From Mya arenaria (lineage: Eukaryota > Mollusca > Bivalvia > Myida > Myidae): a DNA stretch of 64,000 nt. The stretch spans positions 36,025,725 through 36,089,724 of the forward strand of contig NC_069126.1 of assembly GCF_026914265.1 (NCBI RefSeq), read 5' to 3'. Each line of letters starts with the position of its first letter. Within the stretch, counting starts at the first letter, position 1. The notes beneath the pieces are model-generated. The model saw nothing but the letters and a program-made list of their open reading frames with translations, ran no database searches and was not told the origin of the DNA. Position numbers and translations under genes: made by a program. Shown here piece after piece: positions 46,052 to 58,633 of the stretch.

Positions 46052-46831
46052 CTGGAAGACATAATTATTTGAATTTATGGAAATGAGTCAAATACCCTGC
46101 ATTTCCTTTGAATCATGAAGTTTTCATTAAAAGCTGTATATATTCAACTCAGTTTTCCAATACAATAAAAGACACCGGGTACACAAGAACTTACAATCAA
46201 ATAATCGTTAATAATGACAAACTGGAAATAAATCGTTGACGAATACAAAACGCAAATTAATCAACACTTCAGTTGCGATTTAGTTCAATTGAAGTATTAT
46301 TCTCGTACAACCAGCCCGGCAATGCAGCATTGTATGTTTTATTAACAAAACCACAATGCATGCACATACATGACATAGGAAAGCCACATTCTCAATGGAG
46401 AATCGACCGCGTACTACTCAATGTTTCTCATAGTCAGTGTGAATCAATGTAGCTGAGTTTTATCTACTACTGGTAATTGTTGATAACAGATAAGTCTATT
46501 TTCATAATAATACAGGCTAATAATTTTTACTTTGTCATCTACAAAACAACTCCGTAATTATTCAAATGTTTCATTGACATGGAACGAGTCAACATTATTT
46601 ACATAAGGCGTAAAAAAGGTTTCTCGGCCTACCCTATTTTTTGCCCAGACACTTGACATTTTTATTGCACTGAGATCAATCGCTTATCACTTATTGATTT
46701 TTTTTCTTATGCATATAATTTATAGTTTCTGGTTAAAGAGATATCTATATTAAATAAAAATGGTTTTTTCCGACCTACCATGGGGGTATGAAACCGGAAA
46801 CAAACATATGATAATTCACTCTACTACTTAC

Positions 46832-46972
46832 ATGCACAGAAGCTCAAGATGAAGGCGATGAGTTTAAGAACTTTCATGTCCTTGACAAAGATGACAACGA
46901 TGACCAGAATTAAGGCTGCGATAATAAGCAGGATTCCAATCACTTCAAAGGCTTGTGTTGCCTCCCACCAGC
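46832..46972 (-). CDS. Tetraspan copy 1, exon 2 (helices 2 and 3)
   Basis: 141 nt, WWEATQAFEVIGILL through VKDMKVLKLIAF to LSFCA; acceptor TTTTCAG, donor CAT|GTAAGT. Confidence 0.88.
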
Positions 46973-47397
46973 CTGAAAAGTGCACGCATACCTTCAATTG
47001 GACATGCTTATGTTTTAATATTAGTATTAGTTATGGCCACTCAAACCTACACGGACCTAAAAGCCGAGATTAATTGTGGAAAACACATTATTGAACAGAA
47101 GAAATATAAAATCGAGAGTGATGCCGGGATCTCATACACCAGTTTAAGGGATCCGACCCACAATAATGTGATTTTTGGGGTACCTGGGGACCCCATACTA
47201 ATAAGGTATCGTATAAAAGGGTCACAAAGTTATGTGTCGAGCCAGATTACATAAAATGAATGCCACATATATTGCATGTGATTACAGCGTTCAATAACTA
47301 GCATGTGGTATAGTCGAATGGCGATGCAAATATCCGCACACAAATTACTGACAGGTTAACCTCCGCCTAATTGTTACGTTCCGAAATGGGAGTTAAT

Positions 47398-47975
47398 GTG
47401 TTAACAACTTAATTTTAGCCATTAATATACGCGAACTCTTTTTCGGTAAGATTAATAACATAAGACTTAAAATAGGTTTGAAAATACCCCAAAAAATGAC
47501 ACCTCTAGTTAACTAGATAAGATTCGTGTAACCACATACTAAGTGAAATTCGCAATTTCTAAGTAGATAAACAGTTGTATAAATAGATTTAAAGATGATT
47601 AGTTACACGAAATCTTATCTAGTTTACAAGTAAGTAAGTTACTTATTAAGTGGAATTGGCAAATCATAACTAGAAAAAAAGTTACTGCTAGAAGCCATAA
47701 GTGCATTTATAGATAAGTGGTATCTTATCTAGTAATTAATAACTATTATGGACTTAATTAAGTGTAATTCGCAAACCATAACTAATTAACCTGTTAGTGT
47801 TATATAACTAAAACTGGTAATAGGTGGTAGTTCTGGTCACTTTCAAGCCAATTTTAATCTTGTGATATTTTTTTTGCCGAAAAAGTATCGAGAATATTAA
47901 CTAGACAGCTAGATAATTATCGCGAAAATTAAGCGAACTCCATCATGTTATTTTACGAGAGTAAAATGCCATCAT
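47398..47975. mobile_element. Inverted-repeat element family M2, insertion in tetraspan intron
   Basis: Starts where copy 1 departs from copy 2 (after gggagttaatgt). The left part tttttcggtaagattaataa and the right part reading ttgccgaaaaagt are in inverse orientation; gctagataattatcgcgaaa at 47908 is shared with 34580. Confidence 0.5.
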
Positions 47976-50900
47976 AAGTTTTTAACCTAATACTGCGTTT
48001 GTTTGAAATTCTTGAAAGGGACATTTGTAAATATCAAGATTTAGGGGTCGTTTTTGCTGTTGGTGATATGAACGCACGAGTTGGCCAAAAGATAGATTAT
48101 ATCGAATCGGACTGTTTCAATGAATACATAGATAGTGACGATTATGTTCCAGATAGGCGGCTACTGCGCACCAGTATGGACATGGTTCATAATAGACAAG
48201 GATTGCAATTACTTGATCTATGTAAATCAACGGAAATGCGAATATGCAACGAACGTATTGAAAATGATGGCAAACATACGTACTTTTGTAATGCGGGATG
48301 TTCGGTCATTGATTATCTTTTGTGTAAAGAGTCTGCTTTTAAATGTATTAACAATTTTGAAGTACTAGATTTTAATCCGTTTTCGGACCACGCGCCGCTA
48401 GGGATAAGCTTAAAGGGGCAACCTCAAAGGACCAGTGATGCGGGCACAGAAAAGTCGAACTATATTAAGTGGGACTCTGATAAGAAAGAATTATATAGAC
48501 GAAATATGATATCGAAATTGCCAATTTTTAATAATATCATAAATGATTGTTCAATTCAAAGTAGTGACGATATGGACAATGTTTTAAACCGTTTTGTAAA
48601 TGTAATGAACGAGGTTACGCAACCATTATTCTGCAAAGAGCGAAACACGGTTAAACGTACCCGTCTAGCAAAAACGCAGGTTATGTATACAAATGAATGG
48701 TTTGATGGTAATTGCCGAGTTGCAAAACGTTCATATGAGAATGCATTACGGGACTTTAATAATCTTAGAAATAATGATAATAGAGTACGACTGGTCGGTG
48801 CTAAAAAGGCCTTCAAGAGCATTACGAAGAGGACCAAAACGACGTTACAGGCATGCAAAGATTAAAGAAATTGAACGATTGAAAGGCAAACAGCCGAAAG
48901 AGTTTTGGAAATATTTTGCTAAGAAATAGCAAATGAAAGAACAAAATGTAGACGTTAATGAGTTCAAAGAACATTTTGAAAATTTAGCGAGCCAAATCGG
49001 ACCACAGTATGAGAGAGATTCGGAGAATTTTTGTTCTACGGAGCACCCGACTGACACACCGGCATTTCCTGAGCTAGATAGGGAAATAAGTGTTGACGAG
49101 GTTAGACGGGCTATTAAGGGACTGAAACGGGGAAAGGCTTATGGGACCGACCTTTTGATTAATGAGTTTTTCATCGAAGCAGGGGACATAATCATTGCAC
49201 ACTTAACGGACATTTTAATATGATTTTCAATACAGGTTATTTCCCTTCGTTATGGATGCAGGGCATTGTTGTACCTATCTTTAAAAAGGGCGATGATAGC
49301 AATGTGAATAATTACAGAGGAATTGCCCTATGCAGCTGCCTGTCCAAACTTTTCACATCGGTTTTAAATAATAGGCTGAAGAGTTGGGCCGAAAAAAATA
49401 GCAACATATCAGACGCACAGTTTGGATTTCGTCAGGGATTATCAACTACGGATGCTGTCTTCTGTTTGAATAGCATCATACAACACATATTCTTTAAAGG
49501 AAAACGCCTATATGCGGCATTTATTGATATGTCCAAATGTTTTGACAGTGTATATAGAAATGGTCTGTGGTACAAAATTTATAAACAACTTGGTTTACGG
49601 GGCAAAATGTTTAGAATTATTAAGAACATGTATGAAAATGTACGAGTACAGGTACGGCACTGCAATAGTTACTCCGATTTCTTTGATATAGCTACCGGCT
49701 TGAAGCAGGGAGAAATATGCTCACCTTTGTTATGGGCCATGTTTATCGAAGATCTAGAATTATTTTTACAATCTAATCCAGACAGTGGAATCACGTTGAA
49801 ACAGATAACTTTGATATTATTCCTTTATGCCGACGACATGGTAATATTAGCGGAAACGACCGAAGATCTACAACGAAGTTTGAACAGTCTATCCGGTTAT
49901 TGCAAGCGTTGGGGTCTGCAAGTCAATGTTGATAAAAGTAAAATCATGGTTTTTAGAAAACGAGGAAGGCTGAAACGTGGTGAAAGTTGGATCTATAACG
50001 ATAAAGTAGTAGAAATAGTTGACCAATTCACGTACCTAGGAACGATATTTAGTAGTAACGGCCAATTCAACAATAACCAGCAAATGCTAGCGGGAAAAGC
50101 TTTAAAAGCTATGTATACTTTAAGTGGAAATTAAAAGGGCTTTGATTTGAGCCCAAAGACACAGTGTGACCTTTTTGACGCGTTTGTTGGTTCGATATTG
50201 GGCTATGGGTGTGAAATATGGGGATATTTCAATGCAAAAGAATTGGGAAGAGTGCATCTGAAGTTTTGCAAGCGTATGCTAGGTGTAAAACTTTCAACAA
50301 GTAATGTAGGTGTTTATGGTGAATTAGGACGCTACCCATTACATATTATAAGACAGACTCGAATGGTGAAATATTGGAATATTAAAGTCATCAATACTAA
50401 CAACTGTGTAATTAAGGCACTTTATGACGAATTAGTTGCTGACAACAATATTAGACATTTAGATAACTGGTCGTCAACGATAAAGGACCTACTTTATAGA
50501 CACGGTTTCGGGAATGTATGGGAAAATCCATCCACTACAAATCCTGACTGTTTTGCTCAATTGTTTAAGCAGCGGCCTATTGATCACTTCCGCCAAGAAT
50601 GGCACACTTCCCTCCAAAATAATAACGTACTTACTCTTTATAAATATGTAAAACCAAAGATTGAATATGAACAGTATCTTGACGTTATGAACTCAACGCG
50701 TTATCGACATGTGTTAAGTCAACTGCGACTATCATCACATAAACTCAGAATTGAGACTGGTCGTTACGGGAGAAACCGAGAAGAGAGACATGCTCGACTA
50801 TGTGTTCTTTGTGATAGCAGGGACATTGAAGATGAGTTTCACTTCATGTTCAAGTGTGATATATATAAAAGCATAAGAAAAAGATACATAAGTCGTTATT

Positions 50901-51300
50901 ACTGGCAGAATCCAAGTATGTTTAAGCTTATAGGACTGTTACAAAGTAAAAATAAGAATGTATTAAACAATCTTTCTTGTTATATAAATTGTGCGATTAA
51001 AATTAGAAATAACTTAAACAATGCCTAAAGTAAGACTGTTTCTGTTTTATGCTTATTGATACATATGCTATAAAAAATATAGTAACATAATAATAAATGG
51101 TTTTCTGAACTTTTTATTACTACCCTCCACATTGTTATCTTTGTATTATTATATGTTTTGTTTTATTTTTAAATGTATTATTTGTATGTGTATGTGTTTG
51201 TTTTTGTATGTATGTACATTTCTGTGATTGTTTGTATGATGAGAGACTATGAAGTCTAAATCAAAATAAACTTCTGTTCTGTTCTGTTCTGTTCTGTTAT
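47976..51300 (+). mobile_element. LINE, 5'-truncated, nearly complete coding
   Basis: Endonuclease C-terminal half (47999-48865: GDMNARVG, SDHAPLG), then a linker, RT (49220-50134) with FGFRQGLSTTDA, AFIDMSKCFDS, GLKQGEICSP and the catalytic YADDM at about 49825. The C-terminal domain (50147-51028) has RRLGKL-type ELGRYPL and CVLCDSRDIEDEFHFMFKC. Roughly three frame interruptions lie between the pieces. The 3' end is (ttctg)n at 51272-51297. 5' truncation and a short tandem tail are normal for target-primed insertion. It sits in tetraspan copy 1 intron, same clade as 19.1-20.6 kb. Confidence 0.88.
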
Positions 51301-51418
51301 AATAAATATTACTACATAAAAAGGAAAAGATAGAATTAAAAAGCAAACGAATGATAAGTTTAAGACTTATTGGTAAAACAAACAAATAAAGATATATTCA
51401 TTTATTAAGAATACTTAC

Positions 51419-51503
51419 TTGTAAGATTTTTAAACTTTCCACAGCTTTTATACGAGTTGGAATTTGCGTTGACCTTACTACAGCCCCTAAAGAGGGACCC
51501 ATA
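51419..51503 (-). CDS. Tetraspan copy 1, exon 1 second part
   Basis: YGSLFRGCSKVNANSN to CGKFKNLT plus one base; donor ACAA|GTAAGT. Holds both loop cysteines. Confidence 0.75.
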
Positions 51504-51507
51504 GGTC

Positions 51508-53058
51508 AGCGTTCGACACTAACGGGAGTCCGGTAGTCCGAGACTCCTAAAATTCGGCTCGGACTACCGGATTTTCCGTCTAGGCAGTCCGTCGGACTCC
51601 TTCATTTCAAAATCCAATTGTACACAAATCGTATCCGAAGGGTAAAAGTATCCGAAAGCTCGTATGGTTATTTTGCGACTCGTCAAATCGTTATCATTTA
51701 GACGCTCTTTAAAGTAGTAAGTGACGTCATAGACTGGTATTCATGTATCTTTTAAAGTTTGTAATATGGTAACTAAATCGATAAAACGCGTCAAACGGTG
51801 TTTACAAAAAATATTCCTCGTTGATTTTAGATGTAAACAATGTTTATGTCAACGGTAAAATGGATTTCGCCACCGGCAGCGAAAATAAAAGAACTGAAAA
51901 AGAAAAAATCATAAAGAGTTTGTAATTTATACATAAAGGATATTTAGCAAGCATGATTAAAACAATTGTCTTGGCTGATGTTTGAACTGACATCTGTATG
52001 AGTACCTGACTGTAGGTAGCTTTGTCACTGTGCGCTCTAACGTGCGATTGAAAGCCATCAAAAATCTTTTAAGGGCCATGATAATATTATAAGCTAAGAA
52101 AATGCAAAAAAGGGAAAAATAATTAAGTTAATCACCAGCTGACTGCTTGTTAATTCAGCTGAACAAAGCTATCTTTGACAGGTAGTGCATTCTGTTTATG
52201 GATGCTGAACATTATTCAGAAATAAGGACAGTCCTACACAGACTATGTCACAACGTACCAAGCTTATATTGCAAAGTCTGTTAGCATTGACACAACATAT
52301 AAGGCATGTCAGTGTCTCATTGCACTGATTGCAGATGAATGTTCCAATTAAACAAAATTCAGTATTTGATAATGCCCCCGTTCAATTCCCTTATATCTGA
52401 TGGCTCCACAGCCGCTTCACAAGAGGCCAAGGTTCTATATGCTAGATCGTCAGTTCATGGCAATTTTTTCAAGTCATATTAGAATCTATAAGATAAATAG
52501 TTTCAGTCATGTTCATGTTATTTGAATAAAACAATTAAAATATAACTTAAATGTGCTCTCAGAATACAAATCTCTAGTTTGCCTTTCAGAAATGAAATAC
52601 CAAAGGCTCTGTGAAATCATTGAACAAATAGTCATCAGTGCTCCAGCCAAATGACAATTTTGATGTGAATTAAATTAGCCTTTATGGGACACTTGCAAGG
52701 GCCAGTACTCAACTTTTTATGTAATTTGATGTTACTTCTTTCAATACGGTACTTAGACTTTGTTACCTCAGCTGTTAACTTTAAGTCAGTGTCAAAAGTA
52801 TGTACATTTATAACTCATTTCTGGACATTGACTGGCAAACAAAAGGGCACAGCAGGGTGTAGTAAAATGGGAACCGGGTACTTGAAAAGGGCAGCGGGTG
52901 TCCCAACCTGTTATTTAGGGCTAGCTGGAGCATTGAGTCAATAAATTTGAATAAATGTTCTAATTATCCTGGACTCCTTAATTTTATGCCGGACTCCTTG
53001 ATTTTGGAATTAAGGAGTCCGGTGGACTCCTTCTCTAAAAGTCTTAGTGTCAAACACT
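51508..53058. mobile_element. 1551-bp inverted-repeat element (hAT-like) inside a coding exon
   Basis: Ends agcgttcgacactaa and ttagtgtcaaacact are inverted with 13 of 15 matching. Flanks cataggtc (51500-51507) and gttaggtc (53059-53066) agree at 6 of 8 positions, as an ageing 8-bp duplication. Subterminal blocks of ggactcc/ggagtcc cluster at both ends. No transposase coding; non-autonomous. Confidence 0.75.
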
Positions 53059-53062
53059 GTTA

Positions 53063-53191
53063 GGTCTCGACTCCCGAATTGTCAGCACTGAACCAATAAG
53101 GAATAGCCAGAGCTAGAAGCTGTATTACGAAGGCAACTACCAGTAAAACGAACGTTATCTTCAAAAACAAAGAACTATTTCCAAAACCCAT
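53063..53191 (-). CDS. Tetraspan copy 1, exon 1 first part
   Basis: ATG then GFGNSSLFLKITF, first helix VLLVVAFVIQLLALAI, PYWFSADNSGVET. Stops in TAA at 53060-53062 because of the insertion. Confidence 0.75.
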
Positions 53192-54133
53192 TTTCTATTT
53201 TGTAATTAAGCCCCGATATAAAATGAATGCTAGATCGCCGAAGTCACACATGCAACTGAATCAAACGTCACACCTGAGTCTGTACACAGACGGTTACTGT
53301 GTTTTTGTTTATTCCAACCCATGGTTACTGAATTTCTGATATCGTTCGTGCCCAGGCAAATTTACCCGGGCGAAATAATTTCCCTTTCATGCGCAGAGAT
53401 GTCCCGCAAACCCGTAATGTAAAATTGATTGATTTGCTGATTTCGTATTACTATCACCTTATGGCGTGAGGGCGTCATATATAAGTAGGTGAGATGGGTT
53501 ATTGATCAAAAACCCTTTATCATCATTGATGCCAAATATTTCAAGTAGCATTTAAAATGGGCGTGGCGTGATTTTCAGCTTTAAGTAACGAATAAGGCCA
53601 CTTATTTTGTGGTAGTAGTTGCCTTGTGTGTTTATCGTTGTTGTGTTGTTTTTTTTTGCCTGATCGTCCTCCAATATTTTGATCTTTGTGACATTTGCAA
53701 ATACCTTGAACTTAGTAGTACGTCTGGCAAATCTCTCTTGCCTTTAGATTATTTGTTTTATAGTATTTGATTTATAGATATACGTATATGTAACTCACAA
53801 ATATACAATCGGCTCATTTGATATTGTAAGAGTATTCAGTTTACCCCGTTTATGAAATGCAAGATATTATTTCGCTAGAGTGACCCCTTTTTAGTCGTTA
53901 GTCTGTGAAGGTTAATTATTGTTGAACGAGAATAAAAAGACGAAAATATGTTTAAATGTTACTTATTTTATTTGTTATAATTTACCAACAATGAAGCAAT
54001 ATAGTTACATTTGCGACGCCATCCGTAGTAGTCTTAAGTTATGTAAGTTACTGTTAGTTATGTTAGTGTAAATTTTGATGTTGTCAGGCCTAAAGAAATG
54101 CAAAAAGAGATCCCTGTTCTTCTGCGCGTTCCA

Positions 54134-54140
54134 TTTTATA
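54134..54140 (-). promoter_or_regulatory. TATA box with upstream CCAAT-type motifs
   Basis: Minus sense gctgggtataaaatggaac, preceded by gattggctgag (about 54232-54242) and tcattggcggg (about 54194-54204). Points toward tetraspan copy 1, whose ATG is 0.94 kb downstream, so an untranslated first exon and intron would be needed. Plausible, unproven. Confidence 0.4.
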
Positions 54141-54349
54141 CCCAGCTCCTTGATACATCTTCAACAGCCACCGTAGTAGTACTTCGTCAGCTCCCGCCAA
54201 TGAAAATGCTGCATTCGCCAATTTCCCTCTTCTCAGCCAATCGAAAAGACGCGACAAAAGTCTTCTACCTTGTGTCAGTCCGCGGTCCAAGAAATAGTTA
54301 TAGGCCGAACATTAAAGTTATTGCTAATTTCAATAACTAATATACTAAA

Positions 54350-55510
54350 ACTGTTCTGCTATATTAATACATCCATATAAAAAAATATAATCATAGTGTA
54401 AATTAACCTTACATGATTTGCTGTGTTACTTCGCAAATCTCACGAACCAATATTTCGTAAACAGACAAGTTCAGATGGCGCCACATATACATGTGATACA
54501 AAAGTTACTTTCCAGTGGAATTATGACGTTACCAATGAGATACGAATAGTGTAAGATATACTCTTTCACAAGTGACAATATATTTTATAGTGATATATGC
54601 ATGAAACCTTCTTCAATGGTTATTTACATGCAAATGTCATATATTTCCGCGACCTGTCAAAACTGTCAGAAACTTGGCACATTGATATCTATAGAAATCG
54701 TGGTAAATATGTAAGTATGGTTAAAGTTATTGTTCATCGTTGTTGCCAATCCATGTCAAGAAGCAGTCCCAGTCCCTCACATTATAATATAGAAGCATAT
54801 TTCATTGTGACACAAGTTTACGGAAGGAAAACGAAAATGGTTTCATTATAATGATAATGATAATAATTATAATGCGTTGTCATATATCGCAAAGGGTTTC
54901 ATCCAATATATGTCACATTTTTATCCTTCTACGGTGATTTACAATTCTTTAAGGTAACGAATTACTGGTTACTGGTATTAAACTACTTGAAAAACATTTT
55001 ATTTATGCATATTTTATGTAAAGTTTGTTTCACCTGCGAAAGTCAACATAATTTTCAAAAAATAGAAGCTGGATATTTGATAACGTGATGAAGGTCTTCT
55101 GCTCCATTTACGATTTCTCTTACGAATTGCTCAATTGATGAATAGTATCCCCCGTTTTAAGTAAACGCCAAACAACTTCTATACGTGCATCCTTTGCTTA
55201 GTACCTTAAACTGAAATTTCGTTGATGGAATACCAGTACATGTATTATGAAGCATATATTTACGCTCTGCCTCATTGCTATTCATCAATAACTAGGACCT
55301 TTTCGAGCGTTTGAAAGCCAAACAAATTTTAAATGGTTATTATTTGCTAATCTTGCATACCGAATTTTGCGATTGAATGCAGCTTTCAATATAAAAATAT
55401 GATTGAAATATTAATAAATATCAACGCCAACAACAGTGCGTAATACATGTCCGACTGAGGCTGCACATTTGCGTCAAGTTGCTTACTGTGAGCAACAAAT
55501 TATAATCGGT
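54350..55510. other. No gene recognised
   Basis: AT-rich, no coding signal and no clear element ends. Confidence 0.5.
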
Positions 55511-55514
55511 ACAC

Positions 55515-55935
55515 ATTCAGATCTTTAAAGGGACTCGCCTTTGTATTCAGACCAAAATATTTTAGTCCCGGTAATGCATATGAAAACACCAATATTAAAC
55601 TTATTTTACCCTTTGATTACAGAAAAAAACCCATACAATATAAGAATAAAACTGTTCTATGGCGGGGAGCGAACTTACGGCAGTACAGTCATGAAAACTT
55701 CTCGCCCACGAGGACTCAAACATAAACTTAAACTTTTTGCTAATGAGCTTGTTTCTGTAGCTTTTCGCATAAATATTAGGCCTTTTGGCCGTAACTAACG
55801 CTATTCATAATCGTGGACTTCGAAGACAATAGTACAGCATATATCAACATTTTTTTAAAAGGTTCTAGCTGTCAGCTTCGTAATCCTTATGATTTGCCAC
55901 ACTTTATTACGTCATAAAAAGTGCGTTTTTCAAAA
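55515..55935 (-). mobile_element. SINE family S1 with 5' extension, opposite-strand copy
   Basis: Minus sense: aaagtgtggcaaatcataag, gaagtccacgattatgaata, B-box-like gtaagttcgctcccc, gtgttttcatatgcattacc, gcgagtcccttta. Aligns with 60135-60560 in plus sense. Confidence 0.55.
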
Positions 55936-56559
55936 CATGAGCGATTTCCTAAGTCATGTAGTGCGAAACATTTTCACTATCGTCCAGAAAATATTTGTTT
56001 CTTAGAAAAGCCAAATGCAACTACAGGTGTGTGGTCTTATGTCATTGTATGTGAATTCAGCCCGTAATTCCTATTTGTATGCAATCCCTGCTATTTTCAA
56101 TTCAAAGGGATATGATTTTTAAATTAAATTTACATGTGGCTTGTTGTTTCGTTGGTATTAAAATTTTCAATACATGTATAACCTGTCAAAAGTCTTCACA
56201 CTAAGATTTTAAGTGCATTCGTCAAAACATTTGAAAAATCCTCGATTGTCATTGGACCACATAAAGTGCAAATTCCAAGTGTATGCTATACTTATAATAA
56301 AATTAACAATAATACTATTAATAACTTTGTTTTATGAAGATAATACATTAAGGCACATCGGGATCTATCTTGAAATGAGGCTTTTATTATGAAAAAATAG
56401 AGATCATACAAATAATGGATTTAACAATTATACCGAAATAATCATCAATCATTACACATATACGCAATATCATGCACAAGATAATCAGCAATTGGTATAA
56501 TGCAACAGACATTCATAAGATAATTACGAGTTTATTATTCTATTATTGATATTCCTTAA

Positions 56560-57000
56560 GGTATGTTTTACACAAAGCTGTTTAAGTATTTAATGTAGAG
56601 GCTTGTCGAATAAGAACTGGAAGAGTGTTTCATACATCTTTGAATTCGTAAGAAAAGAAATTACTACCATAATTGTTTTTGTTGCAAAGTGAACTGTTAT
56701 TTGTGTAGGTGGTTGACCTTAATGAGTACTTTGTATCGTTCGTAAATGGAATTACTTCACTTAAATATGTGTTCAAGATCCCGAACAAATATTTAAAGAT
56801 AATAAGACTAACATAAAATTAACATATGTTATCAAAATATGACAATCAAAATTCTTTGCATAATTGACCAATCACGGAGTCAGAAGAGGTTTTTGCTTCT
56901 AAATTGTGGATATTTCAATGGTGTAAGATTGTTTTCCTCTGCTTCATATTGTACAGCAAAAGTCCATCGTAGATAAAGTATAAGCGTTGTTAAAAAGCCT
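56560..57000 (-). mobile_element. LINE C-terminal relic
   Basis: Minus sense reads KYSLRSTTYTNNSS, NYGSNFFSYEFKDV then a stop in place of the usual Trp, and NTLPVLIRQASTLNT. This is the LR...YG..SF.Y.....WN.LP pattern ending jockey/CR1-type LINE proteins. Different clade from the other LINEs here. Confidence 0.5.
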
Positions 57001-57954
57001 TTATGTTATCGTTTAAGAAAATAACTAATAATTGCAAGTGCATTTCTAGAGTTCACTTTACGAGATACTTGTTTTCAATTTGATCCCTCGAGTTTAATTG
57101 ATCATCAATAATTACAAGGCAAATCATATGGTTCAAACCTTATATTATTCATTTCCAACGACAATGTAACGATTTGTTTAACTTTGTAACAACTAGAAAC
57201 AACCATGCATTTAGATTTCCCAGGGTGGATTAACGTATTGTTGTCAGAGCAACAAGAAGGAACTATGTTGTTCTGCTCCTGGCACCATAGTTCGCAATAT
57301 ATTGAAACGAACTCAAAACCAACATGTAATAACGTGTTCTAATACTGTATTATATTTTCTGATTTTTGAAATATATACGTTTAATAAAATTGTTAAATAA
57401 AATATTAATCTTAATCACGAGTGAAGAAGTAAACATAAGACACAGCTGCAACACGGATGTGTCGACAACTCATTTTCTTTGCAGCCCGATAAGTGGTATA
57501 TCTGGCGTTTAGTGGCCGTGTAAATCCAAATGCATGCAAACTTGAATCGTCAGCAAATCGTGCAATGCAGGATTTAAACGTCTACCCAAAGGAGTTTGCT
57601 TGTGCATGCAATTGGAATGAAATTGCGGAAAGCGTTAAAAGGCTTTAGGCGCGACACGCCTGATTCTACTTTTTATTTGCGCTCTCACATCCGGAGTTTA
57701 TTTATGGGACAAAAATACTAACGGCCAGTTGGACTGAAAAGGACTGATGCATATTGCATCAGCCGGAACTTATTTTGAAAAGGACTGGTGAACTTGCACC
57801 CCAGTCCGAATAAATTGTAAGATTACATTATAATGTAAGTAAAAGTCACATGCAGTTGGACGTAAAAGAAAGTCCCAAACAAGTTTTTTTAAAGGGACAA
57901 GACACCAGATGATACAACTGCAAGAAAAAGAAAGAAGAAAATTGTCAAAAACTT

Positions 57955-58345
57955 ATAAACTTGATTCTGTTTCGCCTCTTGCGTTTGTCATTCTGGATTT
58001 TCCATTGCATTAAGAATTCACGTAATAGTAAAAGTGGAGCATCGCTCCAAAACGTATGATTCTGAATTATTTGATTTAATGTCACAAAGTTCAAAGCCGT
58101 TCTATTATTAAAGCGATTTCTCAAAGCCACCCAAATTGCATAGGACCACACCTCACCAACACATATAACATATCCACATGTATTACAGCTTATTCCCCTC
58201 TAAACTGATTGGTCTTGGTTTGGGACATTTATGTATGTAAACCTTTTTAGTACTTTTCATATTCCTCACTAATGTAAATGCTCCAGTCCTTTTCAATGGC
58301 TGTTCGTGTTCATGTAAATCTCAAATAAACTCTTGATATTTGAGA
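57955..58345. repeat. Duplicated block R3, copy 3
   Basis: See 44110-44545. Marks the left end of the duplication that carries tetraspan copy 2; 2.4 kb of inserted sequence separates it from the minisatellite. Confidence 0.65.
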
Positions 58346-58633
58346 GTGCAATCTTAAAATCATAATTTATAAGACGAAGTAATTAACATGTATTTTTTTA
58401 TGAAGCACTTCGAAACGTATTACCCGCCAGGGCAACTAAAGGCGTTGACCACCGTAGAGCATGTTCTCCATTGAATTTGTTTAGTTTAACGTAACTTTTT
58501 ATCCGAAACGCAGAAGTTGCTCAGTTGACCATTGGAATGTCCAGGCCAATGTAGTACACTTTAAAGCGGCATAGCTGTCGTTCTTTTCCACTAACCAATA
58601 CTACTCATTTTGACAAGCGGCCACGTGAATTAA

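Larger units (their letters stand above)
45894..53191 (-). pseudogene. PMP22/claudin-like tetraspan gene, copy 1, interrupted by an insertion
   Basis: Coding pieces: 53063-53191, 51419-51503, 46832-46972 and 45894-46051. Without the 1551-bp insertion at 51508-53058 and one target copy the first two form one exon, and the reading frame is 170 codons. Features are four hydrophobic helices, PYW after the first, and a first loop with YGSLFRGC51 then C64, like the GLW-C-C signature of PMP22/claudin proteins. It ends LDWMGKGK. Such proteins act at cell contacts or shape membranes (family knowledge). As written, translation meets TAA right at the insertion edge after residue 43, so this allele looks null unless the insert is removed in RNA. 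I see no GT donor at the junction. Exons 3 and 4 remain intact. Confidence 0.78.

Noticed and set aside
46849-47254. Plus-strand frames over the tetraspan exon
   Set aside because: Shadows of the minus-strand exon, which has splice borders, membrane helices and a conserved copy.
54090-54290. 66-codon minus-strand frame with MDRGLTQGRRLLSR
   Set aside because: It crosses the TATA box and CCAAT-type motifs; better read as promoter DNA than as coding.
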